A DNA stretch of 64,000 nucleotides, taken from positions 162,587-226,586 of the forward strand of contig JAEXFI010000034.1 in NCBI GenBank assembly GCA_023400235.1. Reading direction: 5' to 3'. Made by a program: the position numbers and the translations under genes. Source of the stretch: Bacillota bacterium. GTDB taxonomy: Bacteria > Bacillota > Clostridia > Acetivibrionales > DSM-1351. The notes under the pieces are model-generated. The model saw only the letters and a program-made list of their open reading frames with translations, was not told the origin of the DNA and ran no database searches. Of the stretch, positions 26,338 to 35,249 are shown one piece after another. Numbering within the stretch: position 1 is the first letter of the stretch; each line of letters opens with the position of its first letter.

Positions 26338-28977
26338 ATGCAAAAATTGGGATTGAATGAGCTAAGAGAGCGTTATCTCAGCTTTTTTGAAGGAAAGGGC
26401 CACTTGAGAATGGCAAGTGCCCCGCTGGTGCCAAAGAATGACCCCAGTCTTTTACTTATCAACTCGGGAATGGCTCCGCTAAAGCCATATTTTACCGGAC
26501 AGGAGGAACCTCCCAGAAAGAGGGTTACAACCTGTCAGAAGTGTATCAGGACTCCTGATATTGAGAACGTAGGAAAAACAGCCCGCCATGGTACCTATTT
26601 TGAAATGCTGGGTAATTTCTCCTTTGGAGATTATTTCAAAAAGGAAGCTATTCCGTGGGCCTGGGAATTTTGTACACAGGATCTGAAAATGCCGGTTGAC
26701 AAGCTGTGGGTGACAATATATGAGGATGACGACGAGGCCTTTGAAATATGGAACAAGGATATAGGTCTGCCTCCTGAGAGAATTGTAAGAATGGGTAAGA
26801 AGGACAATTTCTGGGAGCATGGCATAGGTCCCTGCGGCCCCTGCTCTGAGATATATTTTGACAGAGGCCCTGAAAAGGGCTGCGGTAGTCCTGACTGCAA
26901 GGTGGGCTGCGAATGCGACCGCTATGTTGAGTTCTGGAATAACGTTTTTACACAGTTTAACAGGGATGAAAGCGGCAATTACACCAGGCTGTCGCATCCA
27001 AATATTGACACCGGAATGGGTCTGGAGAGACTTGCATGTATTTGCCAGGGAGTGGATAATCTTTTTGAAGTAGATACTGTCCTGAATATTTTGAATCATA
27101 TTTGTAAAATAGCAGGGGTACAGTATAGAAAAGCTGAAAAGACCGACATTTCCATCAGGGTTATCACCGACCACATCAGAAGCACCACGATGATGGTCTG
27201 CGATGGTGTGCTGCCTTCAAACGAGGGCAGAGGCTATGTATTGAGAAGGCTGCTCAGAAGGGCTGCACGGCACGGCAGGCTGCTGGGTATAAACAAGCCC
27301 TTCCTTTATGAAGTTGCAATGGTTGTAATCAATGAGTCGAAGGAGGCTTATCCTGAGCTTTCCGAGAAGGCGGAATATATTAAAAAGGTTATCAGAATAG
27401 AGGAGGAGCGTTTTGAGGCAACCGTCGACCAGGGTATAGTGATTCTCAACGAATTCATTGCCCAAGTCAAGGAAAAGCAGCAGACGGTGCTGCCGGGTGA
27501 AATGGTGTTCAAGCTTCACGATACCTATGGCTTTCCTCTTGACCTCACAAGAGAAATAGCAGAGGAAAACGGACTGGGAGTAGACGAAGAAGGCTTTAAA
27601 AAGGAAATGGATGCTCAAAAGAAAAAGGCAAGGGATGCCCATAACAGTAAGGATACTTCTGCTTGGGCAGACAGCGTGTTTGACAAGCTGGACAAAAGCC
27701 TTAAAACCGTATTTACCGGCTATGATGAAACCTCTGCAGATGCAAAAATCCTTTATATAGTCAGAGATGGAGAGATTGTTGAAACTGCTCAGGAGGGGGA
27801 TGCGGTTACCATCATAACCGACGTGACTCCTTTCTACGCTGAAAGCGGCGGACAGGTGGGAGATACAGGTACCTTGACCACACAGAACTCAAAGGTCGTG
27901 ATAAATGATTGTACCAGGACTGCCGACGGAAAATACCTGCACACCGGTGCAGTTGAAAGCGGACTTATAGAGACGGGCAATCAGGGCGTTCTTCAGATAG
28001 ATGTGAAAAGAAGAATGGCCATATGCAGAAACCATACAACCACACATCTTCTGCACAAGGCACTGAGATCCGTGCTTGGGGAGCATGTTCACCAGGCCGG
28101 CTCGCTGGTTGAGCCCAACAAGCTGAGATTTGACTTCAGCCATTTTTCAGCTATGACTCCCGAGGAACTGAAAAAAGTAGAGGATATGACCAACGCTGCC
28201 ATACTTGAAAGTATGGAGGTGGATGTAAGGGAAATGCCCATAGACGAAGCCAAGAAGCTTGGCGCAATGGCCCTTTTCGGAGAAAAGTACGGGAACACCG
28301 TAAGAGTTGTAAAGGTTCGGGACTACAGCGTGGAATTCTGCGGAGGTACTCACTTGAGCAATACGGCACAGGCAGGTCTGGTGAAGGTAATGGGAGAGAG
28401 CGGCGTAGCGGCCGGTGTAAGGAGGCTGGAAGCACTAACCGGTGAAGCTGCCATAAGATACTATGCCGACAGGGAAAAACTGTTGAACGAGGTTTCACAG
28501 GCTCTGAAGGCATCTCCCCAGGACAGCCTGAAAAAAGTTGAAACCTTGGGGCAGGAGCTTAAGAATGCCGAGCGTGAGATTGAACAGTTAAGGAACAAGC
28601 TTGTCAGCGGGGAAGCTGACGAGGTTATGTCCAAGGCTGTTGAAATAAAGGGAGTGAAGGTGGTTACAGCCCGTTTTGACACTTTGGACATAGATGGTCT
28701 GAGAAACACCGGAGACATGCTTAAAAACAAGCTGGAGTCGGGAGTTGTGGTGCTGGCGTCAAATTACGCAGACAAGGTCAGCTTTGTTGTTACGGCTACA
28801 AAGGATGTTCTGGCAAAGGGTGTACACTCCGGTAACATAATCAAGGAAGTTGCCAAGGTGGCGGGAGGAGGAGGCGGAGGACGCCCTGACATGGCACAGG
28901 CAGGAGGAAAGGATGCCTCCAGGATAAATGATGCCTTAAAGGCTTCTCTTGCCGTAATAGATACGCAGATAAAGTAA
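26338..28977 (+). CDS. alaS: Alanyl-tRNA synthetase
   Basis: Protein of 879 aa, normal length. It attaches alanine to tRNA-Ala. The class II catalytic core is N-terminal ('KNDPSLLLINSGMAPLKPYF', 'GNFSFGDYFKKEAI', 'EIYFDRGPEKGC'), the editing domain has 'HTTTHLLHKAL' and 'EFCGGTH' with the zinc-binding residues, and a C-terminal coiled coil leads to the Gly-rich C-Ala module 'KVAGGGGGGRPDMAQAGG'. The ATG at 26338 is chosen because GGGAGA precedes it and the protein then begins MQKLGLNELRERY, as in homologues. An upstream in-frame ATG at 26257 lies in the repeat. Expression is controlled by an alanine T-box about 300 bases upstream. Confidence 0.97.
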   Translation: MQKLGLNELRERYLSFFEGKGHLRMASAPLVPKNDPSLLLINSGMAPLKPYFTGQEEPPRKRVTTCQKCIRTPDIENVGKTARHGTYFEMLGNFSFGDYFKKEAIPWAWEFCTQDLKMPVDKLWVTIYEDDDEAFEIWNKDIGLPPERIVRMGKKDNFWEHGIGPCGPCSEIYFDRGPEKGCGSPDCKVGCECDRYVEFWNNVFTQFNRDESGNYTRLSHPNIDTGMGLERLACICQGVDNLFEVDTVLNILNHICKIAGVQYRKAEKTDISIRVITDHIRSTTMMVCDGVLPSNEGRGYVLRRLLRRAARHGRLLGINKPFLYEVAMVVINESKEAYPELSEKAEYIKKVIRIEEERFEATVDQGIVILNEFIAQVKEKQQTVLPGEMVFKLHDTYGFPLDLTREIAEENGLGVDEEGFKKEMDAQKKKARDAHNSKDTSAWADSVFDKLDKSLKTVFTGYDETSADAKILYIVRDGEIVETAQEGDAVTIITDVTPFYAESGGQVGDTGTLTTQNSKVVINDCTRTADGKYLHTGAVESGLIETGNQGVLQIDVKRRMAICRNHTTTHLLHKALRSVLGEHVHQAGSLVEPNKLRFDFSHFSAMTPEELKKVEDMTNAAILESMEVDVREMPIDEAKKLGAMALFGEKYGNTVRVVKVRDYSVEFCGGTHLSNTAQAGLVKVMGESGVAAGVRRLEALTGEAAIRYYADREKLLNEVSQALKASPQDSLKKVETLGQELKNAEREIEQLRNKLVSGEADEVMSKAVEIKGVKVVTARFDTLDIDGLRNTGDMLKNKLESGVVVLASNYADKVSFVVTATKDVLAKGVHSGNIIKEVAKVAGGGGGGRPDMAQAGGKDASRINDALKASLAVIDTQIK

Positions 28978-29098
28978 GCCGGCAAACCTTTGGCGGGTTG
29001 GGAGCTGTTTTTTTCGTAATATCAGGGTCAGGCTGCTCCTGATCCCGTAATATGTGATATAATTGGAAATGTAAGGCGGAGAGTATTAAGCGCGCTAT

Positions 29099-29123
29099 GT
29101 ATTGACGGCTCAGTATTGACGGC
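29099..29123 (+). repeat. Short tandem duplication upstream of the HIT gene
   Basis: GTATTGACGGC occurs twice with a 14-base period (29099-29109 and 29113-29123). It lies downstream of a TATAAT (29058), so it would be in the 5' leader. No function is recognised. Confidence 0.5.
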
Positions 29124-29183
29124 AAAGGAGTGTCAAGGCAAGGCTTGTATATGCTTGAAACGCGGAAAAGAAGGAGGTTTATT

Positions 29184-29528
29184 ATGAGCGACTGCATTTT
29201 TTGCAAGATTATTAACGGAGAAATACCTTCAAAAAAGGTTTATGAGACCGACAAGGTTTACGCTTTCCATGACATCAGCCCTGAGGCACCTGTGCACGTG
29301 CTGATAGTACCCAAGGAGCACCTTGCTTCACACAATGCATTGACTGCCGCAAATGTTGGAATAATGATGGATATACATCTTGCGGCCAATGAGATAGCAA
29401 GGCAGCTGGGGATTGCAGACAGCGGGTACAGGCTTATTAACAACTGCGGAGCGGATGCGGGACAAACCGTGTTCCACCTGCACTATCATCTGGTGGGCGG
29501 AAGATCCATGGGGAGTAAAATACTTTAA
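29184..29528 (+). CDS. HIT-family nucleotide hydrolase/transferase
   Basis: Protein of 114 aa in the Hint branch, beginning 'CIFCKIINGEIPSKKVYE'. The histidine triad H98-x-H100-x-H102 in FHLHYH carries the nucleophile. CxxC near the N-terminus may bind zinc. Members hydrolyse adenosine phosphoramidates or related nucleotides in the cytoplasm, and the physiological substrate is uncertain. The start at 29184 follows GGAGG. The neighbours rpsU and yqeY form a common conserved order in Firmicutes. Confidence 0.93.
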   Translation: MSDCIFCKIINGEIPSKKVYETDKVYAFHDISPEAPVHVLIVPKEHLASHNALTAANVGIMMDIHLAANEIARQLGIADSGYRLINNCGADAGQTVFHLHYHLVGGRSMGSKIL

Positions 29529-29553
29529 CTTGTCTTTCTTTTATAAATAAATG

Positions 29554-29583
29554 TTGACACTTTTTTGAAAATTAATATATAAT
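29554..29583 (+). promoter_or_regulatory. Promoter for rpsU-yqeY
   Basis: TTGACA at 29554-29559 and TATAAT at 29578-29583 are 18 bp apart, about 100 bases before the rpsU start. Confidence 0.65.
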
Positions 29584-29686
29584 ATACTGTGTGCTGTATT
29601 TAGCTTGATTCCCTATAGTATTAAATAAAATAAATACTACGGCTTATTCCCGGCACAATTGTTACCATCGGAGGGAGGGAAGTTGT

Positions 29687-29863
29687 GTGTCTGAAGTAAG
29701 AGTTAAAGAAAATGAGTCTTTGGATAGTGCTCTCAAAAGGTTTAAGAGATCTTGTGCTAAATCAGGTGTTTTAGCTGAGGTAAGAAAGAGAGAACATTAC
29801 GAAAAGCCAAGTGTTAAGAGAAAAAAGAAATCTGAAGCTGCAAGAAAAAGAAAATTCAAATAA
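29687..29863 (+). CDS. rpsU: 30S ribosomal protein S21
   Basis: Protein of 58 aa, the normal S21 length. It begins with GTG (29687) six bases after GGGAGGGAAG and reads VSEVRVKENESLDSALKRF..., ending in a very basic tail KRKKKSEAARKRKFK. S21 binds the 30S platform near the mRNA exit and helps initiation. The central 'LKRFKRSCAKSGVLAEVRKREHYEKPS' pattern identifies the family without doubt. It is followed by yqeY, a gene order conserved across Firmicutes, and likely shares its promoter. Confidence 0.97.
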   Translation: MSEVRVKENESLDSALKRFKRSCAKSGVLAEVRKREHYEKPSVKRKKKSEAARKRKFK

Positions 29864-29906
29864 TATTGTGACAGTAGTAGCTTATGGCTAATAGGAGATA
29901 TTTATT

Positions 29907-30350
29907 ATGTCACTAAAGGATTTGCTCCTACAGGATTTAAAAGATGCCATGAAGGATGGCGATGCAGTAAGAAAGACGGCTGTTCAGATGGCCAGGTCGG
30001 CAGTGCTTCAGGTTGAAAAGGATACAAAGGTCACCCTTGACGATGATGGTATAGTTGAGATTATTGCTAAGGAAGTTAAGAAAAGAATGGATACCTTGCC
30101 TGATTTTGAAAAAAGCGGCAGGGACGATCTTATAGATAATCTAAAGGCTGAAATTGAAGTTTTGAAAAAATATTTACCACAGCAGTTGAGTGAATCTGAG
30201 ATTGAGATTATTGTAAAGAATGCAATTACTTCAACTGGAGCAGCTTCTGCTAAGGATATCGGAAAGGTAATGCAGGCTGTGATGCCTGAAACCAGAGGCA
30301 AAGCCGACGGTAAATTGATTAACCAAATAGTTAAAAATTTATTAGGATAA
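29907..30350 (+). CDS. yqeY: GatB/YqeY-domain protein
   Basis: Protein of 147 aa, wholly a GatB/YqeY domain. It opens with 'LLLQDLKDAMKDGDAVRKTAVQMARSAV' and ends 'DGKLINQIVKNLL'. The same fold forms the tRNA-binding tail of the amidotransferase subunit GatB, so a role in tRNA handling is often suggested, but its function is not established. It lies directly after rpsU with a weak ribosome site (AGGAG), and a clean terminator follows. Confidence 0.93.
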   Translation: MSLKDLLLQDLKDAMKDGDAVRKTAVQMARSAVLQVEKDTKVTLDDDGIVEIIAKEVKKRMDTLPDFEKSGRDDLIDNLKAEIEVLKKYLPQQLSESEIEIIVKNAITSTGAASAKDIGKVMQAVMPETRGKADGKLINQIVKNLLG

Positions 30351-30352
30351 AG

Positions 30353-30387
30353 AAAAGTCCGGCATAGACCGGACTTTTCTTTTTTTT
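30353..30387 (+). terminator. Terminator after yqeY
   Basis: AAAAGTCCGG pairs with CCGGACTTTT around CATAGA and is followed by CTTTTTTT. Confidence 0.9.
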
Positions 30388-30535
30388 GCAGTTTATTTTT
30401 TAGTATATTGGAAAACGCGGGACACTGGGATATAATAATAAATAATATTCAAAATAATAGATCATTAAATGGCAGAATGCTTTTTGATGTGCCGGATTTG
30501 TTTTACCCCAACCGGCGTGGACATGGAGGAATTTA

Positions 30536-31000
30536 ATGGCAACTGAAATTGAAAGAAAATTTCTGGTGAGCAGTGAGGACTATAAAAAGGATGCCCGTTC
30601 ATTTCTGTTCAAACAGGGCTACCTTTCCGTTACAACAGGGAGAACGGTGCGTATAAGGACATATGATAATAAAGGAGTTATAACTATAAAGGGTAAAAGG
30701 CACTCTTTTACCAGAGATGAGTTCGAATATGAGATTCCTGTGGACGAAGCGGATATAATGCTTGAAAATCTGTGTATAAAGCCTTTGATTGAGAAAATAA
30801 GGCATTTCGTTTTCTATGAGGGAAATGAATGGGTAATAGACGAGTTTCTAGGGGTTAATAAAGGTCTGGTAGTGGCTGAAATAGAATTGATAAGCGAGGA
30901 CCAGACTTTTGAAAAGCCTCATTGGCTGGGTGAGGAGGTCACCTTTGACAAGAGGTACGGCAACTCTCATCTGGTTAGCAAACCCTATTGTGAGTGGTGA
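30536..31000 (+). CDS. CYTH-domain triphosphate-tunnel protein
   Basis: Protein of 154 aa. The defining ExExK motif is at the very N-terminus (EIERK, residues 4-8), followed by alternating charged strands (RTVRIRTY, VITIKGKR, FEYEIPVD, VIDEF, AEIEL) that line a triphosphate tunnel. Small bacterial members are inorganic triphosphatases or adenylate-cyclase-like; a tripolyphosphatase activity is the most likely. It requires a divalent metal. It starts three bases after a weak AGGAATTT site and leads a run of small genes (YkgJ-like, PfpI, reductase) that may be one operon. Confidence 0.9.
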   Translation: MATEIERKFLVSSEDYKKDARSFLFKQGYLSVTTGRTVRIRTYDNKGVITIKGKRHSFTRDEFEYEIPVDEADIMLENLCIKPLIEKIRHFVFYEGNEWVIDEFLGVNKGLVVAEIELISEDQTFEKPHWLGEEVTFDKRYGNSHLVSKPYCEW

Positions 31001-31029
31001 GTATATAAACCCAAGGAGGTGGCTCCCCT

Positions 31030-31281
31030 ATGGAATGCAGAGAAGGCTGCGGGGCATGCTGCATTTCACCTTCCATATCCTCGGCAATTCCAGGAATGCC
31101 ACGAGGTAAGCCGGCAGGTGTGAAATGCATACAGTTGGATGAAAATTACCGATGCAGGTTATTCGGAAAGCCTGAGAGACCCAGGGTGTGCTCAAGCCTT
31201 GGACCATCAGGAGAAATGTGCGGCAAGACCAGGGAAGCGGCCCTGAAGTATCTGGAGCTGCTTGAGATAGAGACAAGATAG
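31030..31281 (+). CDS. YkgJ-family cysteine-cluster protein
   Basis: Protein of 83 aa with the cysteine pattern C3-x3-C7-x2-C10-C11 at the N-terminus (ECREGCGACC) and further cysteines at 'VKCIQL', 'YRCRLFG' and 'RVCSSL'. This matches the YkgJ (UPF0153) family, thought to bind zinc or an iron-sulfur cluster. The function is unknown. A good AGGAGG lies upstream. It sits between the CYTH and PfpI genes with gaps of under 30 bases, so co-expression is likely. Confidence 0.88.
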   Translation: MECREGCGACCISPSISSAIPGMPRGKPAGVKCIQLDENYRCRLFGKPERPRVCSSLGPSGEMCGKTREAALKYLELLEIETR

Positions 31282-31307
31282 TTGGATTATGGAACGGAGA
31301 TGAATAT

Positions 31308-31883
31308 ATGAGTAAAATTCTAGTGTTTATGTACGATGACATGGCTGATTTTGAAATAACCTATGCTACCCATTTGCTTGGCCATGAGCTGTCTATGGAA
31401 GTTGTCCCCTGTGCATATGATATGAAGCCCGTGAAAAGCAAGGGCGGCTTGCAGTTCCTTCCTGCCATGACCATAGCCCAGGCAAGGGCGGAGGATTTTG
31501 CAGGGTTTATAATACCAGGCGGCTGGAATCCAGTTGTAAAAGAAGAGATTTTAACGCTTATAAGAGACTTTTATAACAAGGGAAAGCTGCTGGCAGCCAT
31601 TTGTGCAGGGCCACGCTATTTTGCCAAGGCAGGAATTCTGGACAAGGTAAAATACACCACTTCAATAGTGGAATGGAACGATATGAGAAGACAGCAGTTC
31701 AAGGAAGAAGACCCCTTTCCAAGAGAGAACTTCATTAACACGAGAGTGGTCAGGGATGGCAGTGTCATAACCTCCCAGGGGATATCCTTTGTTGACTTCG
31801 GGATTGAGGTTGCAGACTATTTTGGACAGTTTAAGAGTAAAGAGGACAAAACAGCATTTTTGAATATTATTACAGGCAGATAA
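31308..31883 (+). CDS. DJ-1/PfpI-family protein
   Basis: Protein of 191 aa with the flavodoxin-like DJ-1 fold. The nucleophile-elbow cysteine C99 lies in 'LAAICAGP', the conserved acidic residue E16 in 'DFEITY', and the glycine turn in 'FIIPGGWNP'. Family members act as deglycases, chaperones or stress proteins, and a few as amidohydrolases; the exact role is not predictable. The ribosome site (GGAACGGAGA) is fair. It is positioned between a YkgJ-like gene and a reductase on the same strand with short gaps. Confidence 0.88.
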   Translation: MSKILVFMYDDMADFEITYATHLLGHELSMEVVPCAYDMKPVKSKGGLQFLPAMTIAQARAEDFAGFIIPGGWNPVVKEEILTLIRDFYNKGKLLAAICAGPRYFAKAGILDKVKYTTSIVEWNDMRRQQFKEEDPFPRENFINTRVVRDGSVITSQGISFVDFGIEVADYFGQFKSKEDKTAFLNIITGR

Positions 31884-31910
31884 ATGAATGCATAAACTTA
31901 TGGAGGTAGT

Positions 31911-32645
31911 ATGGGTCCAACTGTTCTGGTTACCGGGGCATCAAGGGGAATCGGGCATGATATTGCCCGGCTTTTTGCACTTAGAGGCTGCAAGGTTGCA
32001 ATAAATTACAATTCCAGTGAAGAGGCGGCGGCACGGCTTTATAAGGAACTGCAGGAAGCGGGCAGCAGGGTGATGCTGGTGCAGGCTGATGTTTCCCAGG
32101 AGGAGCAGGTGCAAAAAATGCTGAAGCTGGTTAATGAGGATTTGGGAGAGATAGACATTTTGGTCAACAATGCAGGTATTGCGAAACAGCAGTTGTTTAC
32201 GGATATTTCCTCTCAGGAATGGGACAGGTATTTTCAGGTAAATGTTAAGAGCATGTACCTGTGTTCCCGTGGAGTGCTGCCTGCCATGATAAGAAAGCAC
32301 GCCGGAAAGATAATAAACATATCCTCCATATGGGGAATCACCGGGGCCTCCTGTGAGGTACTGTATTCCTCTACCAAGGCGGCTGTGATAGGTATGACAA
32401 AGGCTTTAGCCAAAGAGCTTGGTCCGTCCAATATCCAGGTCAATTGTGTAGCTCCTGGAGTAATAGCTACAGCTATGAACTCGGGCTTGTCCCAGCATGA
32501 GTTGGAGGATTTGAAGGATCAAACGCCGCTGGGAGTCATAGGTAATGGTATGGACATAGCGGAAACAGTATATTTTCTTGCCTCCGGCAAGGCAGATTTT
32601 ATAACGGGACAGGTAATAAGCCCCAATGGTGGCTTCCTTATTTAA
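31911..32645 (+). CDS. SDR reductase, YmfI-like (EF-P 5-aminopentanone reductase type)
   Basis: Protein of 244 aa, a classical short-chain dehydrogenase: cofactor loop TGASRGIG (8-15), NNAG, and the catalytic Ser/Tyr/Lys set with Y and K in 'YSSTKAAV'. The stretches 'NAGIAKQQLFTDISSQEWD' and 'NISSIWGITGASCEV' resemble YmfI of Bacillus, which reduces 5-aminopentanone on elongation factor P, more than FabG. I assign that role with moderate confidence from memory of the family. No efp or fatty-acid gene is near, which also argues against FabG. The start follows GGAGG. Confidence 0.72.
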   Translation: MGPTVLVTGASRGIGHDIARLFALRGCKVAINYNSSEEAAARLYKELQEAGSRVMLVQADVSQEEQVQKMLKLVNEDLGEIDILVNNAGIAKQQLFTDISSQEWDRYFQVNVKSMYLCSRGVLPAMIRKHAGKIINISSIWGITGASCEVLYSSTKAAVIGMTKALAKELGPSNIQVNCVAPGVIATAMNSGLSQHELEDLKDQTPLGVIGNGMDIAETVYFLASGKADFITGQVISPNGGFLI

Positions 32646-32835
32646 TTTAACTAAAATTACATATGGTTTTAGGATATTTATATGCTTGAATTTTTATTGC
32701 TTTATTGTATACTTAGCTAGTGGTCCGTAACAGCTAAACCCACACATTGCAGAGTCGGTTTTTTGCTTTATGTGGACTTTTTCCATATGAGTATTTCAGG
32801 GACAATTTATATATTTTCCGGGAGGAAAACTTTTT

Positions 32836-33612
32836 ATGAATGATACTTCAGGGGTTAAACGATTTTTTGAGTATCTTCCTGCCTGCATCAGATTTCACAA
32901 GCTGAAAAGCGAAGGACTTGCACGATTGATTTTTCTGCTTGTGCTGCTTTTCCAGATGGCGGGAAGCTATTTCCAGTATAATATACTTAACCAAATATCT
33001 TCAGAGGATTTGGATTTTTTGCAGTCGGCGCTTACCGCGACTTCTGACACCATGCACAATCCCAATTCCGTTGAAAAAATACTTTTTACGCTGCTGCTGG
33101 TTTTTGTTGTAAACCTGGCTGTCAGGCTTATATCAAATCTGTTCCTGTCTGTATATATGTATTCGTATATAAAAGAGCTCAGAGGCAAGACCTCGGGGGT
33201 TGCTGCAAGCTTTAAGGGTGCGTTCAGACATTTAGGCAAGCTGCTTGTGTATAACATATTGTTCGGCTTGCTGGTGCTTATGGGCTTGATATTCTTTGTC
33301 ATACCAGGGGTGATTGCGTATATTGTATTTGTATTCGGCTCCTGCTATATTCTTGATTTGAAGCTGAATGTTGCAGATGCCTTTACTGCCAGCAGTGAAA
33401 TTACAAAGCGCCGCAAAATGCAGCTTGTAAGTGTTTTCATGGGGTTTTACCTCATGTTCGAGCTGCCTATTGTATTGTTGATATCAGGAAGCACCCTTGG
33501 TTCGGCATATTTGGCGTCCTTTTTCAGCACTATAGCAAGTATTGTTCTGCAAAGACTTATAACACAGCTTTACATGGATATGGAATATAAAAAGGAACGA
33601 GCCGGCAAGTAA
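32836..33612 (+). CDS. Integral membrane protein of unknown function
   Basis: Protein of 258 aa with about five or six hydrophobic segments (near residues 28-45, 85-115, 140-175, 200-240). The layout 'FIPG.IAYIVFVFGSCYILDLKLNVADAFTASSEITK' resembles DUF975-like or related multi-pass proteins in which a conserved amphipathic 'ADAF..S' stretch follows a membrane pair. I cannot name a function. The ribosome site GGGAGG is good. It precedes an MFS transporter gene but is separated by about 80 bases. Confidence 0.7.
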   Translation: MNDTSGVKRFFEYLPACIRFHKLKSEGLARLIFLLVLLFQMAGSYFQYNILNQISSEDLDFLQSALTATSDTMHNPNSVEKILFTLLLVFVVNLAVRLISNLFLSVYMYSYIKELRGKTSGVAASFKGAFRHLGKLLVYNILFGLLVLMGLIFFVIPGVIAYIVFVFGSCYILDLKLNVADAFTASSEITKRRKMQLVSVFMGFYLMFELPIVLLISGSTLGSAYLASFFSTIASIVLQRLITQLYMDMEYKKERAGK

Positions 33613-33694
33613 GACATTTTATTTTCCCGCAATATTTTTTTTCTTGTTCATAATTTTTTCGCAGTTATATATGATATTAAACGGGGGAAACCAA

Positions 33695-35011
33695 GTGAGC
33701 ACCAGAGAGGTTTTTAACAAGCTGGGACTGGCCAGCGGAGCAATTACCGATGAAAACTATGAGCTTAGCAGGCGGAAGTTTGTAATAGAAGGCTGCCTTG
33801 CAAATTCAATATTCACTTTGACCAGCGGGGCTTTCCTGGTGGGCTATTCCAGCTATCTGGGGGCAAGCGACCAATTCAATGGTATAATAGTGGCACTTCC
33901 GTTGCTGGCAAATATTATACAGATGTTCAGTCCTCTGGTATTTGAGAAGATAGCGGGCAGGCGGAAGCTGATTGTGGCCCTTTGTCTGTTTTATCGAGTA
34001 CTTTTGGGAATGATGATGTTCGTTCCCTTTATGACCGACAGCAAGCCTGTGCGGCTGCTTATTCTGGGCAGCATGTATTTTGTGGCATACAGTGCGGCAG
34101 GCTTTCTGACCCCTGCTGCTGCAAGCTGGATTATCAGTCTTGTACCTGAACGTATGCGGGGACGTTATTTTGGAGTAAGAGACATGTGCATACTGGCCAC
34201 TGCTGCTGTAGTGTCACTGGTAATGGGCAGAGTCCTGGATTTGTTTAAATCACATAATCAGGATTACCTGGGCTTTGTGGTGGTGTTTTCCGTAGCCTTG
34301 TTCATCACAATATTAAACGTGGCTACCCTGAGCAGAATCAAGGAGCCTGAGGTCAAACCCCTGGGCAGGAAGCTGGATATTAAGAGCCTTATATCCATTC
34401 CCCTTAAAAACAGGCAGTTCCGAAAGGTTGTCATTTTAAATATTGTTTGGAATCTAAGCGTTCAGTTTGCCCTCCCATTTTTTTCGGTTTATATGGTAAA
34501 TGGCTTAAAGCTTTCCTATACCTATATAATGATCATAGGTATCGTACTGTCCTGTGTACAGTCTTACTCCGCGAGGGTATGGGGCAGGATATCCGAGAAG
34601 AGGAGCTGGGAGTTTACAACTATTGCGTCGATTGCGGTGCTGGGAATAGTCCATGTGTTCTGGGTGTTTATAAATAAGGATACCTATTTTTTCATACTTC
34701 CGTTTATTCAGGTTCTTGCGGGAATCGGGTGGGCAGGGGTAAACCTGTCACTTTTCAATATCCAGTTCAAATATGCGCCTCAGGAGGGCCGGACGGTTTT
34801 TGTGGGCTTTAATGCGGCGTTGGCCGGAGCGGCAGGGTTTATAAGTGCTGTGGCAGGGTCAGTGGTTGTGGGGTGCTTAAGCAATGTGAGAATAGATATA
34901 AAGCTAGCTGTGTTGAATAATATGCAGCTGGTTTTTGGAATATCCGGACTTTTGATGCTTTCCTGCGCGGTATTTTTCCTCCACTGGTTCAAAGACAGAA
35001 AAAAATCATGA
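33695..35011 (+). CDS. MFS transporter
   Basis: Protein of 438 aa with about 11-12 membrane segments. The hydrophilic loop between helices 2 and 3, 'FEKIAGRRKLIVALC', carries the usual MFS basic motif, and 'LVPERMRGRYFGVRD' is typical of a set of clostridial MFS exporters. The N-terminus is unusually long and polar ('STREVFNKLGLASGAITDENYELSRRKFVIEG'). GTG at 33695 is chosen because GGGGGAAA precedes it; TTG 33644 and ATG 33671 are in-frame alternatives. The substrate is unknown. Confidence 0.85.
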   Translation: MSTREVFNKLGLASGAITDENYELSRRKFVIEGCLANSIFTLTSGAFLVGYSSYLGASDQFNGIIVALPLLANIIQMFSPLVFEKIAGRRKLIVALCLFYRVLLGMMMFVPFMTDSKPVRLLILGSMYFVAYSAAGFLTPAAASWIISLVPERMRGRYFGVRDMCILATAAVVSLVMGRVLDLFKSHNQDYLGFVVVFSVALFITILNVATLSRIKEPEVKPLGRKLDIKSLISIPLKNRQFRKVVILNIVWNLSVQFALPFFSVYMVNGLKLSYTYIMIIGIVLSCVQSYSARVWGRISEKRSWEFTTIASIAVLGIVHVFWVFINKDTYFFILPFIQVLAGIGWAGVNLSLFNIQFKYAPQEGRTVFVGFNAALAGAAGFISAVAGSVVVGCLSNVRIDIKLAVLNNMQLVFGISGLLMLSCAVFFLHWFKDRKKS

Positions 35012-35040
35012 CCAAATGGTCAAAACTGTTGGATTTAGTC

Positions 35041-35068
35041 TTGACAAACAGGGCGGTCAGCATATATT
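35041..35068 (+). promoter_or_regulatory. Promoter of tRNA-Val
   Basis: TTGACA (35041-35046) and TATATT (35063-35068) are separated by 16 bp, about 35 bases before the tRNA. Confidence 0.7.
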
Positions 35069-35102
35069 ATATTTCTTGTACGTAAAAAAGACGTAATTTT
35101 TT

Positions 35103-35179
35103 GGTCGTTTAGCTCAGTTGGTCAGAGTACTACCTTGACATGGTAGGGGTCACTAGTTCGAGCCTAGTAACGACCACCA
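35103..35179 (+). tRNA. tRNA-Val (anticodon GAC)
   Basis: The 77-base cloverleaf has acceptor stem GGTCGTT/AACGACC, a D arm around AGCTCAGTTGGTCAGAG, anticodon stem CTACC/GGTAG with loop TTGACAT (GAC anticodon), T arm with GTTCGAGCC, and encoded 3' CCA. It reads GUC and GUU. It is a single gene with its own promoter and terminator. Confidence 0.95.
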
Positions 35180-35211
35180 AAAACTGCCTGTGGTTTCACA
35201 GGCAGTTTTTT
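35180..35211 (+). terminator. Terminator after tRNA-Val
   Basis: AAAACTGCCTGTG pairs with CACAGGCAGTTTT around GTTT, followed by Ts. It is a long perfect stem directly after the CCA end. Confidence 0.92.
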
Positions 35212-35249
35212 ATGTGCGATTTTTCCAAAACAAGACTTAAGCTCATAAT

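Noticed and set aside
31911..32645. FabG (3-oxoacyl-ACP reductase)
   Set aside because: Sequence stretches around the active site look more like YmfI, and there is no fatty-acid gene context.
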